From assembly GCF_003966735.1 (NCBI RefSeq), contig NZ_AP017378.1:2562905-2626904 (forward strand): a stretch of DNA of 64,000 bases, given 5' to 3'. Below are positions 45,636 through 53,745 of the stretch, in pieces. The notes beneath the pieces are model-generated. The model ran no database searches and was not told the origin of the DNA. It saw nothing but the letters and a program-made list of their open reading frames with translations. The position numbers and the translations under genes were made by a program. How positions within the stretch are numbered: position 1 is the stretch's first letter; every line of letters starts with the position of its first letter. Source of the DNA: Desulfovibrio ferrophilus. Its GTDB lineage: Bacteria; Desulfobacterota; Desulfovibrionia; Desulfovibrionales; Desulfovibrionaceae.

Positions 45636-46610
45636 CTATATGGCTGATTTGATTTCCTTAATCAGTGCGCCAAACTTGCCCTCGTAATGTTCATACAAGG
45701 CCTCGGAGGCGGCTGCGAAGGTCTTGCGCTGAGCGGTATTCACCTTCATCTTGGTCTTGAGGAATTCGAGCTTCTCGCTCGCTTCCTCGGCGACTTTGGC
45801 ACGGCTCCAAACGGCAATCTCAGCGGCACTCTCGTGCAGGATCTTCTGCTGCTCTGGGGACAGAGAGTCATAGATCACTTTGCTCATGACCAACGGCTCA
45901 CTCACATGGATGTGACCAGTCAGGGACAGGTACTTCTGCACCTCATAGAACTTCTGGGTCACGACGTGGGCCACTGGATTTTCCTGGCCATCCACGGTGC
46001 CCAACTGCAAAGCCGAGTACAGTTCGCCAAAGGCCATGGGCGTGGGAGACGCACCAAAGTCCTTGAACGATTCAATGAAGATATAACCGCTGGGGGTACG
46101 CACCTTCAGGCCCTTAAGGTCTGCGGGGGTATTGATGGGGTGCTTGGAGTTGGTGATGTGACGAAAGCCATTCTCCCAGTAACCCAGCACCACCAGGCCC
46201 TTTTTGGCCAGGTTAGCAGACAGTTCTTGGCCCACTGGACCATCGAGAACTTTGCCCACATGCTCGATGTCACGGAATAAGAAGGGCATGTTCAACACAC
46301 CCATGGTTTCTTCGAAACTGGACAGCAGCACGTCGGAAGTCAGGACCATGTCCACAGTGCCAAGCTGCGCGCCTTCAACCAGTTCACGCTGTTTGCCAAG
46401 CTGGTTAGCCGGGAAAACTTTGATCTCCATGTCTCCATGGCTTTTCTTGGCGACCATGCCGCTGAGCAGCATGGCCCCGGCGTGGTACGGATGGTCGATG
46501 GGCGCCAAGTGCCCCAGCTTGAGCACGGTTTTAGCCTGGGCCATACCGGGCACAGCCAGCAGAGTCACGGCGAAGACGAATAGCAGAATGCGTCGGATAC
46601 CTTGTTTCAT
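45636..46610 (-). CDS. dctP: TRAP transporter substrate-binding protein (DctP)
   Basis: 324 residues with a signal peptide ending near GMAQA. The periplasmic DctP fold is clear: VLKLGHLAPIDHPYHAGAMLLSGMVAKKSHGDMEIKVFPANQLGKQRELVEGAQLGTVDM, GFRHITNSKHPINTPADLKGLKVRTPSG (the conserved Arg that binds a carboxylate is in LKVRTPSG) and LQLGTVDGQENPV. It captures an organic acid and delivers it to DctQM. The lyase gene lies 30 nt upstream. Confidence 0.93.
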   Translation of the reverse strand: MKQGIRRILLFVFAVTLLAVPGMAQAKTVLKLGHLAPIDHPYHAGAMLLSGMVAKKSHGDMEIKVFPANQLGKQRELVEGAQLGTVDMVLTSDVLLSSFEETMGVLNMPFLFRDIEHVGKVLDGPVGQELSANLAKKGLVVLGYWENGFRHITNSKHPINTPADLKGLKVRTPSGYIFIESFKDFGASPTPMAFGELYSALQLGTVDGQENPVAHVVTQKFYEVQKYLSLTGHIHVSEPLVMSKVIYDSLSPEQQKILHESAAEIAVWSRAKVAEEASEKLEFLKTKMKVNTAQRKTFAAASEALYEHYEGKFGALIKEIKSAI

Positions 46611-46640
46611 GACAGTCTCCTTGAGAGTGGCTACGGGTTG

Positions 46641-47504
46641 CTAGGCGTATTTTTTCTCGGCCTCGTAGTACTTGTTCAACCCGATGAAATCGTTGAACTC
46701 CTGGAAGGTCAGCAACTCGTCCCAGATATTTTTGGTCGTTGTGTCCTTCCTCAGAGTTTCGCAGTAGCCACGCACGGCATTGGCTGCGGCGTACAGAGGT
46801 CCGGTGCAGTAGATGGCGATGTTAAAGCCCATCTCTTCCATCTCGGCCACGTTGGGCATGGGGCTGCGGCCACCTTCGAGCATATTGGCCAGCGTGAAAG
46901 CCTCAGGGAACGCCTCATTGATTTTGCGCATCTCCTCTTCGCTCTCGGGAGACTCAACAAACAACAGGTCGGCGCCCGCTTCCTTGTAAGCAGCGGCACG
47001 GTCCAGAGCTGCCTGCAAACCGAGATCGGTGCGGGCGTCAGTGCGGGCGATGATCACAAAGTCCTCATCGATGCGCGCATCGCAAGCGGCCTTGATCTTT
47101 TGAATCATTTCTTCTTGGGGGATGACCTTACGGCCCAACATATGGCCGCACTTTTTGGGGAAGACCTGATCTTCGAGCTGAATGGCGCAAACACCTGCTT
47201 TCTCGTACTCACGCACAGTGCGCATCACATTGACAGGGTTGCCGTAACCGGTGTCACCATCGGCGAGGATGGGCACATCCACAGCTTCGGCCATGCTGGC
47301 GGCGCGCTGGACCATTTCACTCATGGTCAACAGCCCCACGTCGGGCTGTCCGAGCATACTGGCAGACTGGCCATAGCCGGTCAGATACACAGCGTTAAAG
47401 CCGACGGCCTCGATGATTTTGGCGCTGAGCATATCGTATGCGCCGGGAGCGACGAGTAATTCCTTGGCAGCAAGCAGATTGCGAAGACGGGTTGTCTTTT
47501 TCAT
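46641..47504 (-). CDS. Isocitrate lyase/PEP mutase superfamily enzyme
   Basis: 287 residues from ATG at 47504 (GGAGG ten bases upstream). (beta/alpha)8 barrel family with the metal-site ADGDTGYGN (about 81-89) and the catalytic-loop motif KKCGHMLG at 117-124 (Cys119). The family includes methylisocitrate lyase, 2,3-dimethylmalate lyase and oxaloacetate decarboxylase. It lacks a simple discriminating residue I can use. First gene of the sigma-54 operon with the TRAP transporter, so it should cleave or modify the imported acid. Substrate unassigned. Confidence 0.85.
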   Translation of the reverse strand: MKKTTRLRNLLAAKELLVAPGAYDMLSAKIIEAVGFNAVYLTGYGQSASMLGQPDVGLLTMSEMVQRAASMAEAVDVPILADGDTGYGNPVNVMRTVREYEKAGVCAIQLEDQVFPKKCGHMLGRKVIPQEEMIQKIKAACDARIDEDFVIIARTDARTDLGLQAALDRAAAYKEAGADLLFVESPESEEEMRKINEAFPEAFTLANMLEGGRSPMPNVAEMEEMGFNIAIYCTGPLYAAANAVRGYCETLRKDTTTKNIWDELLTFQEFNDFIGLNKYYEAEKKYA

Positions 47505-47865
47505 GATGAGTAAACCTCCAATTTGTTTCCCCCTCTTTCGCAAGGCATGTGCCAAACCCCATACGACACAGAAACATACTTAAATAACAGACGCTTAAGC
47601 ATACCATAGCTTTAAGAAAGGCTTGCAGGGAGGTATGACCAGAGTTATGGAATTCTCAGGGATCGGCGCTGCGCGCTGGAGCGGAAAACCATAGGGGAGG
47701 GACCTTCGCAGGAGTAAACATGGACAACATGCCATGGTGCATGACTATTACATTTATTATAGGTATTTGATTTATTTCATTACATGCTAGTTTCTTTTCC
47801 CCAATGACCCTTTTCGCAAGGACGGCCATGCCGGCTCGCCCCCAACAGCAGCACAGGTGTCCACC
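47505..47865. other. Divergent regulatory region between the lyase operon and the sensor kinase
   Basis: 361 nt with no gene. It contains the sigma-54 promoter at 47540-47555 (minus strand) and, upstream of it, CTTAA-N11-TTAAG (47579-47599) and another TTAAG (47612-47616), possible activator sites. AT-rich tract at 47745-47790. The kinase's own promoter was not identified. Confidence 0.5.
47540..47555 (-). promoter_or_regulatory. Sigma-54 (RpoN) promoter of the lyase-TRAP operon
   Basis: On the minus strand TGGCAC-ATGCC-TTGCG matches the -24/-12 consensus TGGCACNNNNNTTGCW at every invariant base, with GG and GC ten bases apart. It is about 36 nt upstream of the lyase ATG, and its regulator, a sigma-54 activator, is encoded in the same cassette. 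Confidence 0.82.
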
Positions 47866-50460
47866 ATGTTTGACCAAGTGCCGATTTTCAATGGCTTAAG
47901 AGCCGCCCTCCGTGAATCTGCCCGTCTCCGAGGAACCGCCGTCTTTCTGGTGGCCCTCATGGTGGTCCTGACCGTAACCGGTTACGAGGCCGCGCACATG
48001 ATGCGTATGGAAAACCGACGGGCAGCCCACGAGCTGTCTGCCAAGCTCGTTGCCGAACAAATCAGGGTCATACTCCATGAACGCCTCGACATGGCCAAAC
48101 GCCTGGCCCGAAACCCCACCATCATCCAGATATACGACCAAGGTTCGCCCAATGCTCTGGATTCGCGCACGCTCTTGAACACGGTCAACGAAATGGCCGC
48201 CACCTCGCTCATCTACACGCTCTCTGACACCGGACGGACTTTTGCCAGCGCGGATTCTCTAGAGGCTCCACTGGTGGGAAAGAACTACGGGTTCCGCCCC
48301 TATTTCAAACAGGCCATGAATAACGAAATCTCCATCTACCCAGCCATGGGCGCGTTCACCAGCAAACGTGGCGTCCACCTGGCAGTGCCCATCTACGGTG
48401 ACAAACATGACACCCCGTTAGGCGTGCTGGTCATGAAAATCGGAATGGAGGAAATCGACGAAATTCTCGCATCACAGCCCAACAAAATGGCCATGGCTTC
48501 ACCGGAAGGAGTGATGCTCTCCACCAATCAAGATGGTTGGCTGCTGCATTCACTGGCCCCGCTCACGCTCGGGGTACGCCAACGTCTGCGCAAAAGCCGC
48601 CAATTCGGGCCAGACAACATCCCGCCGCTGCAATATGACCTCTCCGGCCAGCGCGTGCGCATGGATAAGGAGTGGTACAACATCATCCGGGTACCGCTCT
48701 CCATCCCCGGCTGGAACATCATCTCCTGCCAGGCGAACCTGACACCCGCACCACTGACCCTGTTCCAAACCTTCCTGATCACAGGAGGAACGAGCATCAC
48801 TGGCGGCATGGCGACATTGATCTTTTTCCTGGCCGTAAACATTCAAAACCGCAAACACACCGAGCGCAAATTACGACGAACCGAGGAGAAGTACCGCAGC
48901 ATCTTTGAAAATGCTGTTATGGGCGTCTACCAGAGCACGATACAAGGTCGTTTCTTGGAAGCCAGCCCATCCATGGCGACCATTCTGGGCTACGACAGTC
49001 CCGCCGACCTCATTGAATCCGTGCAAGACATGCGTGACATCTATTACGACGCCAATGACAGAGACGTGTGGCTACGGCTATTGACCGAGCACACGCAGTT
49101 CACAGGCTTCGAGACCCGCTATCTCACGAAGAACGGCGATCCCATCTGGGTTTCACTATCCAGCCGCCTGGCCCGCGGCGAGGAACATGAAGGGGAGTTC
49201 ATTGAAGGATTCTGCCTTGATGTCAGCGAAAAGAAGGAAGCCATTGAGGCCCTGCGGCGTGAACGCGACATCCTGTCGCGTATCATGACGACCAGCCCCG
49301 CCAGTATCGTACTCAGCGACGCACGAGACAACGTGACCTACGCCAATGCGAGGGCCGAGCAGCTCCTGGGTATCCGGCCGCTGCCGTATGGAGGAGGATT
49401 CACACGGCCTGAATTCTCGATATTCACTCTGGACGGCGCCCCCATCCCCGAGGATGAAACACCAGCGAATCGTGCCCGCCGGGAAATGGCTATGGTACGC
49501 AAGGACCGCTGTGTACTGCGTTGGCCCGAAGGCCGCGAGATCATCGTCTCGGTGTCCATCGCCCCCATGTTCGGTCCCGGCGGCGACGTGGTGGAACTGG
49601 TGTCGCTTTACGAAGACATCACCCCCATCGTACGCGCAGAGCGCGAGGCCGCCGAGCAACAGCAGCAATTGTTCGAGGCAGACCGAATGATCGCCATGGG
49701 TGTTCTGACCTCGGGTATCGCCCATGAGATCAACAACCCCAACACCTACATTCTGTCCTCGGCCCAAACCCTTGCCGACGCCTGGGAACAGGCACGGGTG
49801 ATACTCGATGAATTCTACGAGGAGAATGGCGACTATGAACTGGGTGGCATCCCTTACTCCATCCTGCGCGAGACACTGCCATCACTGAACACCCGCATCC
49901 TGGACGGTTCGCGACGTATCGGACGTATCATCAAAGAGTTGCTGGTGTTCTCACGACGGGACATGGGTGAGGCCACCGAAGCTGTGGACCTGAACCGCGT
50001 CATCAGCACCTCCGAGATTCTGCTTTCCAGTATGATCCGCAAGAGCACTGACCATTTCAACATGAACCTGTGCCCAGGCGAGCTTGTGGTGCAGGGCAGT
50101 TTCCAACGTTTGGAGCAAGTACTCATCAACGTTATCCAAAATGCCTGCCAAGCCCTGCCGGATGCGGGCCGTGCCATTACGGTCAGCTCTGAAAAGAGGG
50201 GTGAGCTAGCCCTCGTCATGGTCCACGACGAGGGCCAAGGCATATCCCAGAAAAACCTTGGACGAGTCATGGACCCGTTCTTCACCACCAAGCGCGACTG
50301 CGGAGGAACGGGCCTGGGCTTGGCCGTGTCTTCCACCATCGTGCATGACCTCGACGGGTCCATCCATTTCGACTCCCATGAAGGCCGGGGCACCACTGTC
50401 ACCCTGACCTTCCCCCTCAAGAGAGGGATAGATTCCTCTGGAGACTTCGATGCCGAATAG
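47866..50460 (+). CDS. dCACHE-PAS histidine kinase of the TRAP cassette
   Basis: 864 residues from ATG 47866; a GTG start nine bases earlier is also possible. One TM near residues 25-45, a periplasmic dCACHE ligand domain (about 50-300; ADSLEAPLVGKNYGFRPYFKQA, KRGVHLAVPIYGD), a second TM about 310-330 and two PAS domains (about 345-590). HisKA helix GIAHEINNPNTYI (His about 620). HATPase complete: VLINVIQNACQALP, DEGQGIS, GGTGLGLAVSSTIVHD. DctB-like layout: it should sense an organic acid in the periplasm and phosphorylate the adjoining response regulator. Overlaps that gene by 11 nt. Confidence 0.93.
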   Translation: MFDQVPIFNGLRAALRESARLRGTAVFLVALMVVLTVTGYEAAHMMRMENRRAAHELSAKLVAEQIRVILHERLDMAKRLARNPTIIQIYDQGSPNALDSRTLLNTVNEMAATSLIYTLSDTGRTFASADSLEAPLVGKNYGFRPYFKQAMNNEISIYPAMGAFTSKRGVHLAVPIYGDKHDTPLGVLVMKIGMEEIDEILASQPNKMAMASPEGVMLSTNQDGWLLHSLAPLTLGVRQRLRKSRQFGPDNIPPLQYDLSGQRVRMDKEWYNIIRVPLSIPGWNIISCQANLTPAPLTLFQTFLITGGTSITGGMATLIFFLAVNIQNRKHTERKLRRTEEKYRSIFENAVMGVYQSTIQGRFLEASPSMATILGYDSPADLIESVQDMRDIYYDANDRDVWLRLLTEHTQFTGFETRYLTKNGDPIWVSLSSRLARGEEHEGEFIEGFCLDVSEKKEAIEALRRERDILSRIMTTSPASIVLSDARDNVTYANARAEQLLGIRPLPYGGGFTRPEFSIFTLDGAPIPEDETPANRARREMAMVRKDRCVLRWPEGREIIVSVSIAPMFGPGGDVVELVSLYEDITPIVRAEREAAEQQQQLFEADRMIAMGVLTSGIAHEINNPNTYILSSAQTLADAWEQARVILDEFYEENGDYELGGIPYSILRETLPSLNTRILDGSRRIGRIIKELLVFSRRDMGEATEAVDLNRVISTSEILLSSMIRKSTDHFNMNLCPGELVVQGSFQRLEQVLINVIQNACQALPDAGRAITVSSEKRGELALVMVHDEGQGISQKNLGRVMDPFFTTKRDCGGTGLGLAVSSTIVHDLDGSIHFDSHEGRGTTVTLTFPLKRGIDSSGDFDAE

Positions 50461-51877
50461 CGAACAGAAACGATTTCGAACTTTGGCTGTGGACGACGAG
50501 CATGAAGTGCTGGAAAGCTTTCGCCTGACGCTCCTTGCCGGAGGCATGCGCGACGTGCAGACCTGTGATGACGGACGCGAGGTGCTGAGCATCCTCGACG
50601 CAGACCCTTCCATCCGATTGGTACTCCTGGATCTGATCATGCCCTACATGGGAGGCCAGAGCCTGTTGAAATCCATCCAGGAGACGCATCCAGAGGTGGT
50701 GGTAGTGGTCATCACCGCCCTGGACGACCTGAACACCGCCGTGGAGTGCATGAAGGATGGGGCGTTCGACTATCTGGTAAAACCCGTGGAAAAAGTGCGG
50801 CTGCTCTCGTGTGTGAAACGGGCTTACGAGCACCAATTCATGGTCAGCGAAAACCGGGCACTCAAGAAGCGAGTGCTGTCGGACACACGGGAACACCCCA
50901 AAGCCTTTGAAGGCGTGGTCACGCGCAGTCCAGCCATGCTTTCACTATTCCAATACGCCGAGGCCATTGCAGCTTCGCCCGAGGCCGTACTCATCACCGG
51001 CGAGACCGGCGTGGGCAAAGAACTTGTGGCGCGAGGCATCCATGCCATGAGCGGACGAAAAGGCAAGCTGGTGTCCGTAAACGTCGCGGGATTGGACGAA
51101 CAAAGCTTTTCTGACACGTTGTTCGGCCATCGCAAGGGGGCTTTTACAGGTGCCCACAGCAACCGCGACGGACTTCTGAAGACTGCCGAGAATGGGACCC
51201 TGTTCATGGACGAAATCGGCGACCTGACTCCCGCCTTGCAGGTCAAACTATTACGGCTATTGCAGGAGCGCGAATACTATCCCCTGGGTTCCGACCTACC
51301 GCGCAAGGCCGACGTGCGCATCCTGGTGGCAACCCATCGCAACCTCCGCGAGGACTCAGGCGGCGTGCCCTTCCGGCGCGACCTGTATTACAGACTACAA
51401 ACACATCTCGTCCACATCCCGCCGTTGCGTAAACGCAAGGAAGACCTTCCCTTGCTGGTGAATCATTTCCTGGCGCTGACGGCGGCCAAACTGGACAAGA
51501 AGACGCCCAGCGCGCCCAAAGAACTGGTGTCACTGCTGAGCAGCTATTCCTTCCCCGGCAATATCCGTGAACTGGAGACGATGCTGTTTGACGCGGTGGG
51601 CAAACACCGGGGCGGATTACTGTCCCTGACCTCCATCAAGGAACGCATCTTTGAAGGACACGTCGAAAACCATCATGAGGGGGAAGAGGACGACGGTCGC
51701 ACAAGTATATTCACTCACGCGGACACGCTGCCCACGCTGCACGAGGCACGCATCCAGCTCATTGAGGAGGCTCTGCGGCGTTCAGGGAACAATCAGTCTG
51801 TAGCCGCCCGCTATCTGGGTATCTCCCAGCCAGCCCTCAGCAGGCATCTCAAACGTCAGCAGAGTGAAAATCAATAG
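50450..51877 (+). CDS. NtrC-family sigma-54 response regulator
   Basis: 475 residues. Receiver (1-120) with the acidic pair (VDDEHE), phospho-acceptor Asp (LVLLDLIMP) and Lys (LVKPVEK) all present. AAA+ domain: Walker A GETGVGKE, GAFTGA loop that contacts sigma-54, Walker B TLFMDEIGDL and arginine finger region. Fis-type helix-turn-helix at the C-terminus (NNQSVAARYLGISQPALSRHLKRQ). Starts inside the kinase gene. It should activate the sigma-54 promoter upstream of the lyase and TRAP genes. Confidence 0.95.
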   Translation: MPNSEQKRFRTLAVDDEHEVLESFRLTLLAGGMRDVQTCDDGREVLSILDADPSIRLVLLDLIMPYMGGQSLLKSIQETHPEVVVVVITALDDLNTAVECMKDGAFDYLVKPVEKVRLLSCVKRAYEHQFMVSENRALKKRVLSDTREHPKAFEGVVTRSPAMLSLFQYAEAIAASPEAVLITGETGVGKELVARGIHAMSGRKGKLVSVNVAGLDEQSFSDTLFGHRKGAFTGAHSNRDGLLKTAENGTLFMDEIGDLTPALQVKLLRLLQEREYYPLGSDLPRKADVRILVATHRNLREDSGGVPFRRDLYYRLQTHLVHIPPLRKRKEDLPLLVNHFLALTAAKLDKKTPSAPKELVSLLSSYSFPGNIRELETMLFDAVGKHRGGLLSLTSIKERIFEGHVENHHEGEEDDGRTSIFTHADTLPTLHEARIQLIEEALRRSGNNQSVAARYLGISQPALSRHLKRQQSENQ

Positions 51878-51924
51878 CAATACGGAAGAATATCCTCCGC
51901 AAACATCCATCGGGACACTTCCTA

Positions 51925-53454
51925 CTAGGACTTCCCCCGGTCCAGGCTGCGGTAATTCACGGCTTCGGCCAGTTGCGGCACCCCGATGTGCTCAGCGCCT
52001 TCAAGATCGGCAATGGTGCGAGCAATGCGCAGAATCCGCGTATAGGCGCGGGCCGACAGGCCAAGACTGTTCACGGCCTTGCCCAGAAAGTCCTGGCCCC
52101 GCTCACCAGGAGCGCAGTGCTCATCCAACAGCTTGCCCGATAGATCCGCATTGGTGCGCACGGGCAATCCAACGTAGCGATTCGCCTGCACCGTTCGCGC
52201 GGCCTCGATACGCCCACGCATGGACGCCGAATCCGCACCAACACCACTCTGCTTCAAGTCCTGATAAGGCACCGCCGGCACCTCCACATGCAGATCGATT
52301 CGATCAAGCAATGGCCCGGAGATCCTGCTGCGATATTGCCCCACCTGACGCGCCGAACAGGCACAAGCGTGCTTGTTGTCACCAAGATAGCCACACGGGC
52401 AGGGGTTCATGGCCGCCACCAGCATCACATCCGCTGGGTAGGTCAAAGACACTGCCGCCCGCGAGATGGTCACGTGTCCATCTTCCAGGGGCTGACGCAA
52501 CACCTCCAGCACATGCTTCTTGAACTCGGGCAGTTCATCCAGAAACAGCACTCCCCGGTGCGACAGGCTGACCTCGCCGGGGCGGGGATAGGCACCGCCA
52601 CCCACCAGCCCGGGATGGGAAATTGTATGATGCGGGCTGCGGAACGGGCGCGAAACCTTCAGGGATTCGCCATTCAAAAGACCAGCAACGGAATAAATCT
52701 TGGTCACTTCCAGAGCTTCGTCGAACTCCAGAGGAGGCAGCACCGTGGGGATACGCGAGGCCAGCATGGTTTTGCCACTGCCCGGAGGGCCCATGAACAG
52801 CAGGTTATGCCCACCAGCCGCTGCGATCTCGATGGCCCGCTTGGCGTGTTCCTGGCCCTTGACCTCGGAGAAATCCACATGAAACCCGGAGCGGCCTTCC
52901 CACAGCGCCTTCACACCTGGCGCGACGGGCTCCAGTATCAATTCTCCGGTCAACAGGCGGACGACATCAGCCAAAGTCTCGGGCGCGTACACCGCTACGT
53001 CTTCCACCACTGCGGCCTCGGCGGCATTACCCGGAGGCACGATCAAGCCCCTGGCCCCTTGCTCACGGGCCTTCAAGGCCAAGGGAAGAATCCCCGGAAC
53101 GGCCTTGAGCTGACCATCCAACGACAATTCACCCGCCAGCATCCAGCCATCCAGCGCCACCTGCGGTAACACGCCCGAAGCCGCCAGCAGAGCCGCTGCC
53201 AAAGGCAGGTCATAGCCACTGCCTTCCTTGCGCATGTCTGCCGGTGCGAGGTTGACCGTAATCCTTGAGGGGGGAATGCGAAAACCCGAATTCTTGAGCG
53301 CGGTAAAGACACGCTCCTTGGACTCGCGCACTGCGCCCTCGGCCAGACCAACCATGGTGAAGGCTGGCATCCCGGAGCGGGACAGATCGACTTCCAATTC
53401 AACCCGGAAGGCGTCGATACCCAACAGGGCGGCTGTGGACACTTTGGCTAACAC
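51925..53454 (-). CDS. comM: YifB/ComM-family Mg chelatase-like AAA ATPase
   Basis: 509 residues from GTG 53454 (TGGAG upstream), so that the protein starts VLAKVSTAALLGIDAFRVELEVDLSRSGMP. N-terminal ChlI-like domain, then AAA core with Walker A (FMGPPGSGKTMLA), Walker B (GVLFLDELPEF) and a zinc-type Cys cluster (CPCGYLGDNKHACACS). C-terminal Mg-chelatase subdomain ends [31 protein letters not shown]. In competent bacteria ComM is a branch-migration helicase in transformation. The 3' end is duplicated at 43.4 kb. Confidence 0.93.
   Translation of the reverse strand: MLAKVSTAALLGIDAFRVELEVDLSRSGMPAFTMVGLAEGAVRESKERVFTALKNSGFRIPPSRITVNLAPADMRKEGSGYDLPLAAALLAASGVLPQVALDGWMLAGELSLDGQLKAVPGILPLALKAREQGARGLIVPPGNAAEAAVVEDVAVYAPETLADVVRLLTGELILEPVAPGVKALWEGRSGFHVDFSEVKGQEHAKRAIEIAAAGGHNLLFMGPPGSGKTMLASRIPTVLPPLEFDEALEVTKIYSVAGLLNGESLKVSRPFRSPHHTISHPGLVGGGAYPRPGEVSLSHRGVLFLDELPEFKKHVLEVLRQPLEDGHVTISRAAVSLTYPADVMLVAAMNPCPCGYLGDNKHACACSARQVGQYRSRISGPLLDRIDLHVEVPAVPYQDLKQSGVGADSASMRGRIEAARTVQANRYVGLPVRTNADLSGKLLDEHCAPGERGQDFLGKAVNSLGLSARAYTRILRIARTIADLEGAEHIGVPQLAEAVNYRSLDRGKS
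51953..52063 (-). repeat. Right copy of the yifB 3'-end direct repeat
   Basis: Partner of 43427-43537, with 110 of 111 bases identical. This copy lies inside the intact yifB reading frame (residues about 464-500). Confidence 0.95.
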
Positions 53455-53745
53455 GAAAAACTCCAGGGATATCGTTCCATTGGTATCGACTTGCATATCT
53501 GGATTGACGGGTAATCTCAAGGTGAAGACAGAAATGCCGCCCCCCGACAGAATTGGTGTTACAGGCGAAACGTACAGCTCAATGGCAGACCGGCACTTCT
53601 CCACAGTGCATCAATTCAACCCAAGACACCACGAACCCCACGGGTCAATAAACAGCCTCCCAATATTCATGAATGTTCGACAAATTATTTCATCTATTGT
53701 AATCATAAATCTCTCTTTATTATCACCCCTACTAAAGGAGTGCAT

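Noticed and set aside
47811-47840. Second sigma-54-like site upstream of the sensor kinase
   Set aside because: GG and GC elements are eight bases apart instead of ten, so spacing breaks the consensus.
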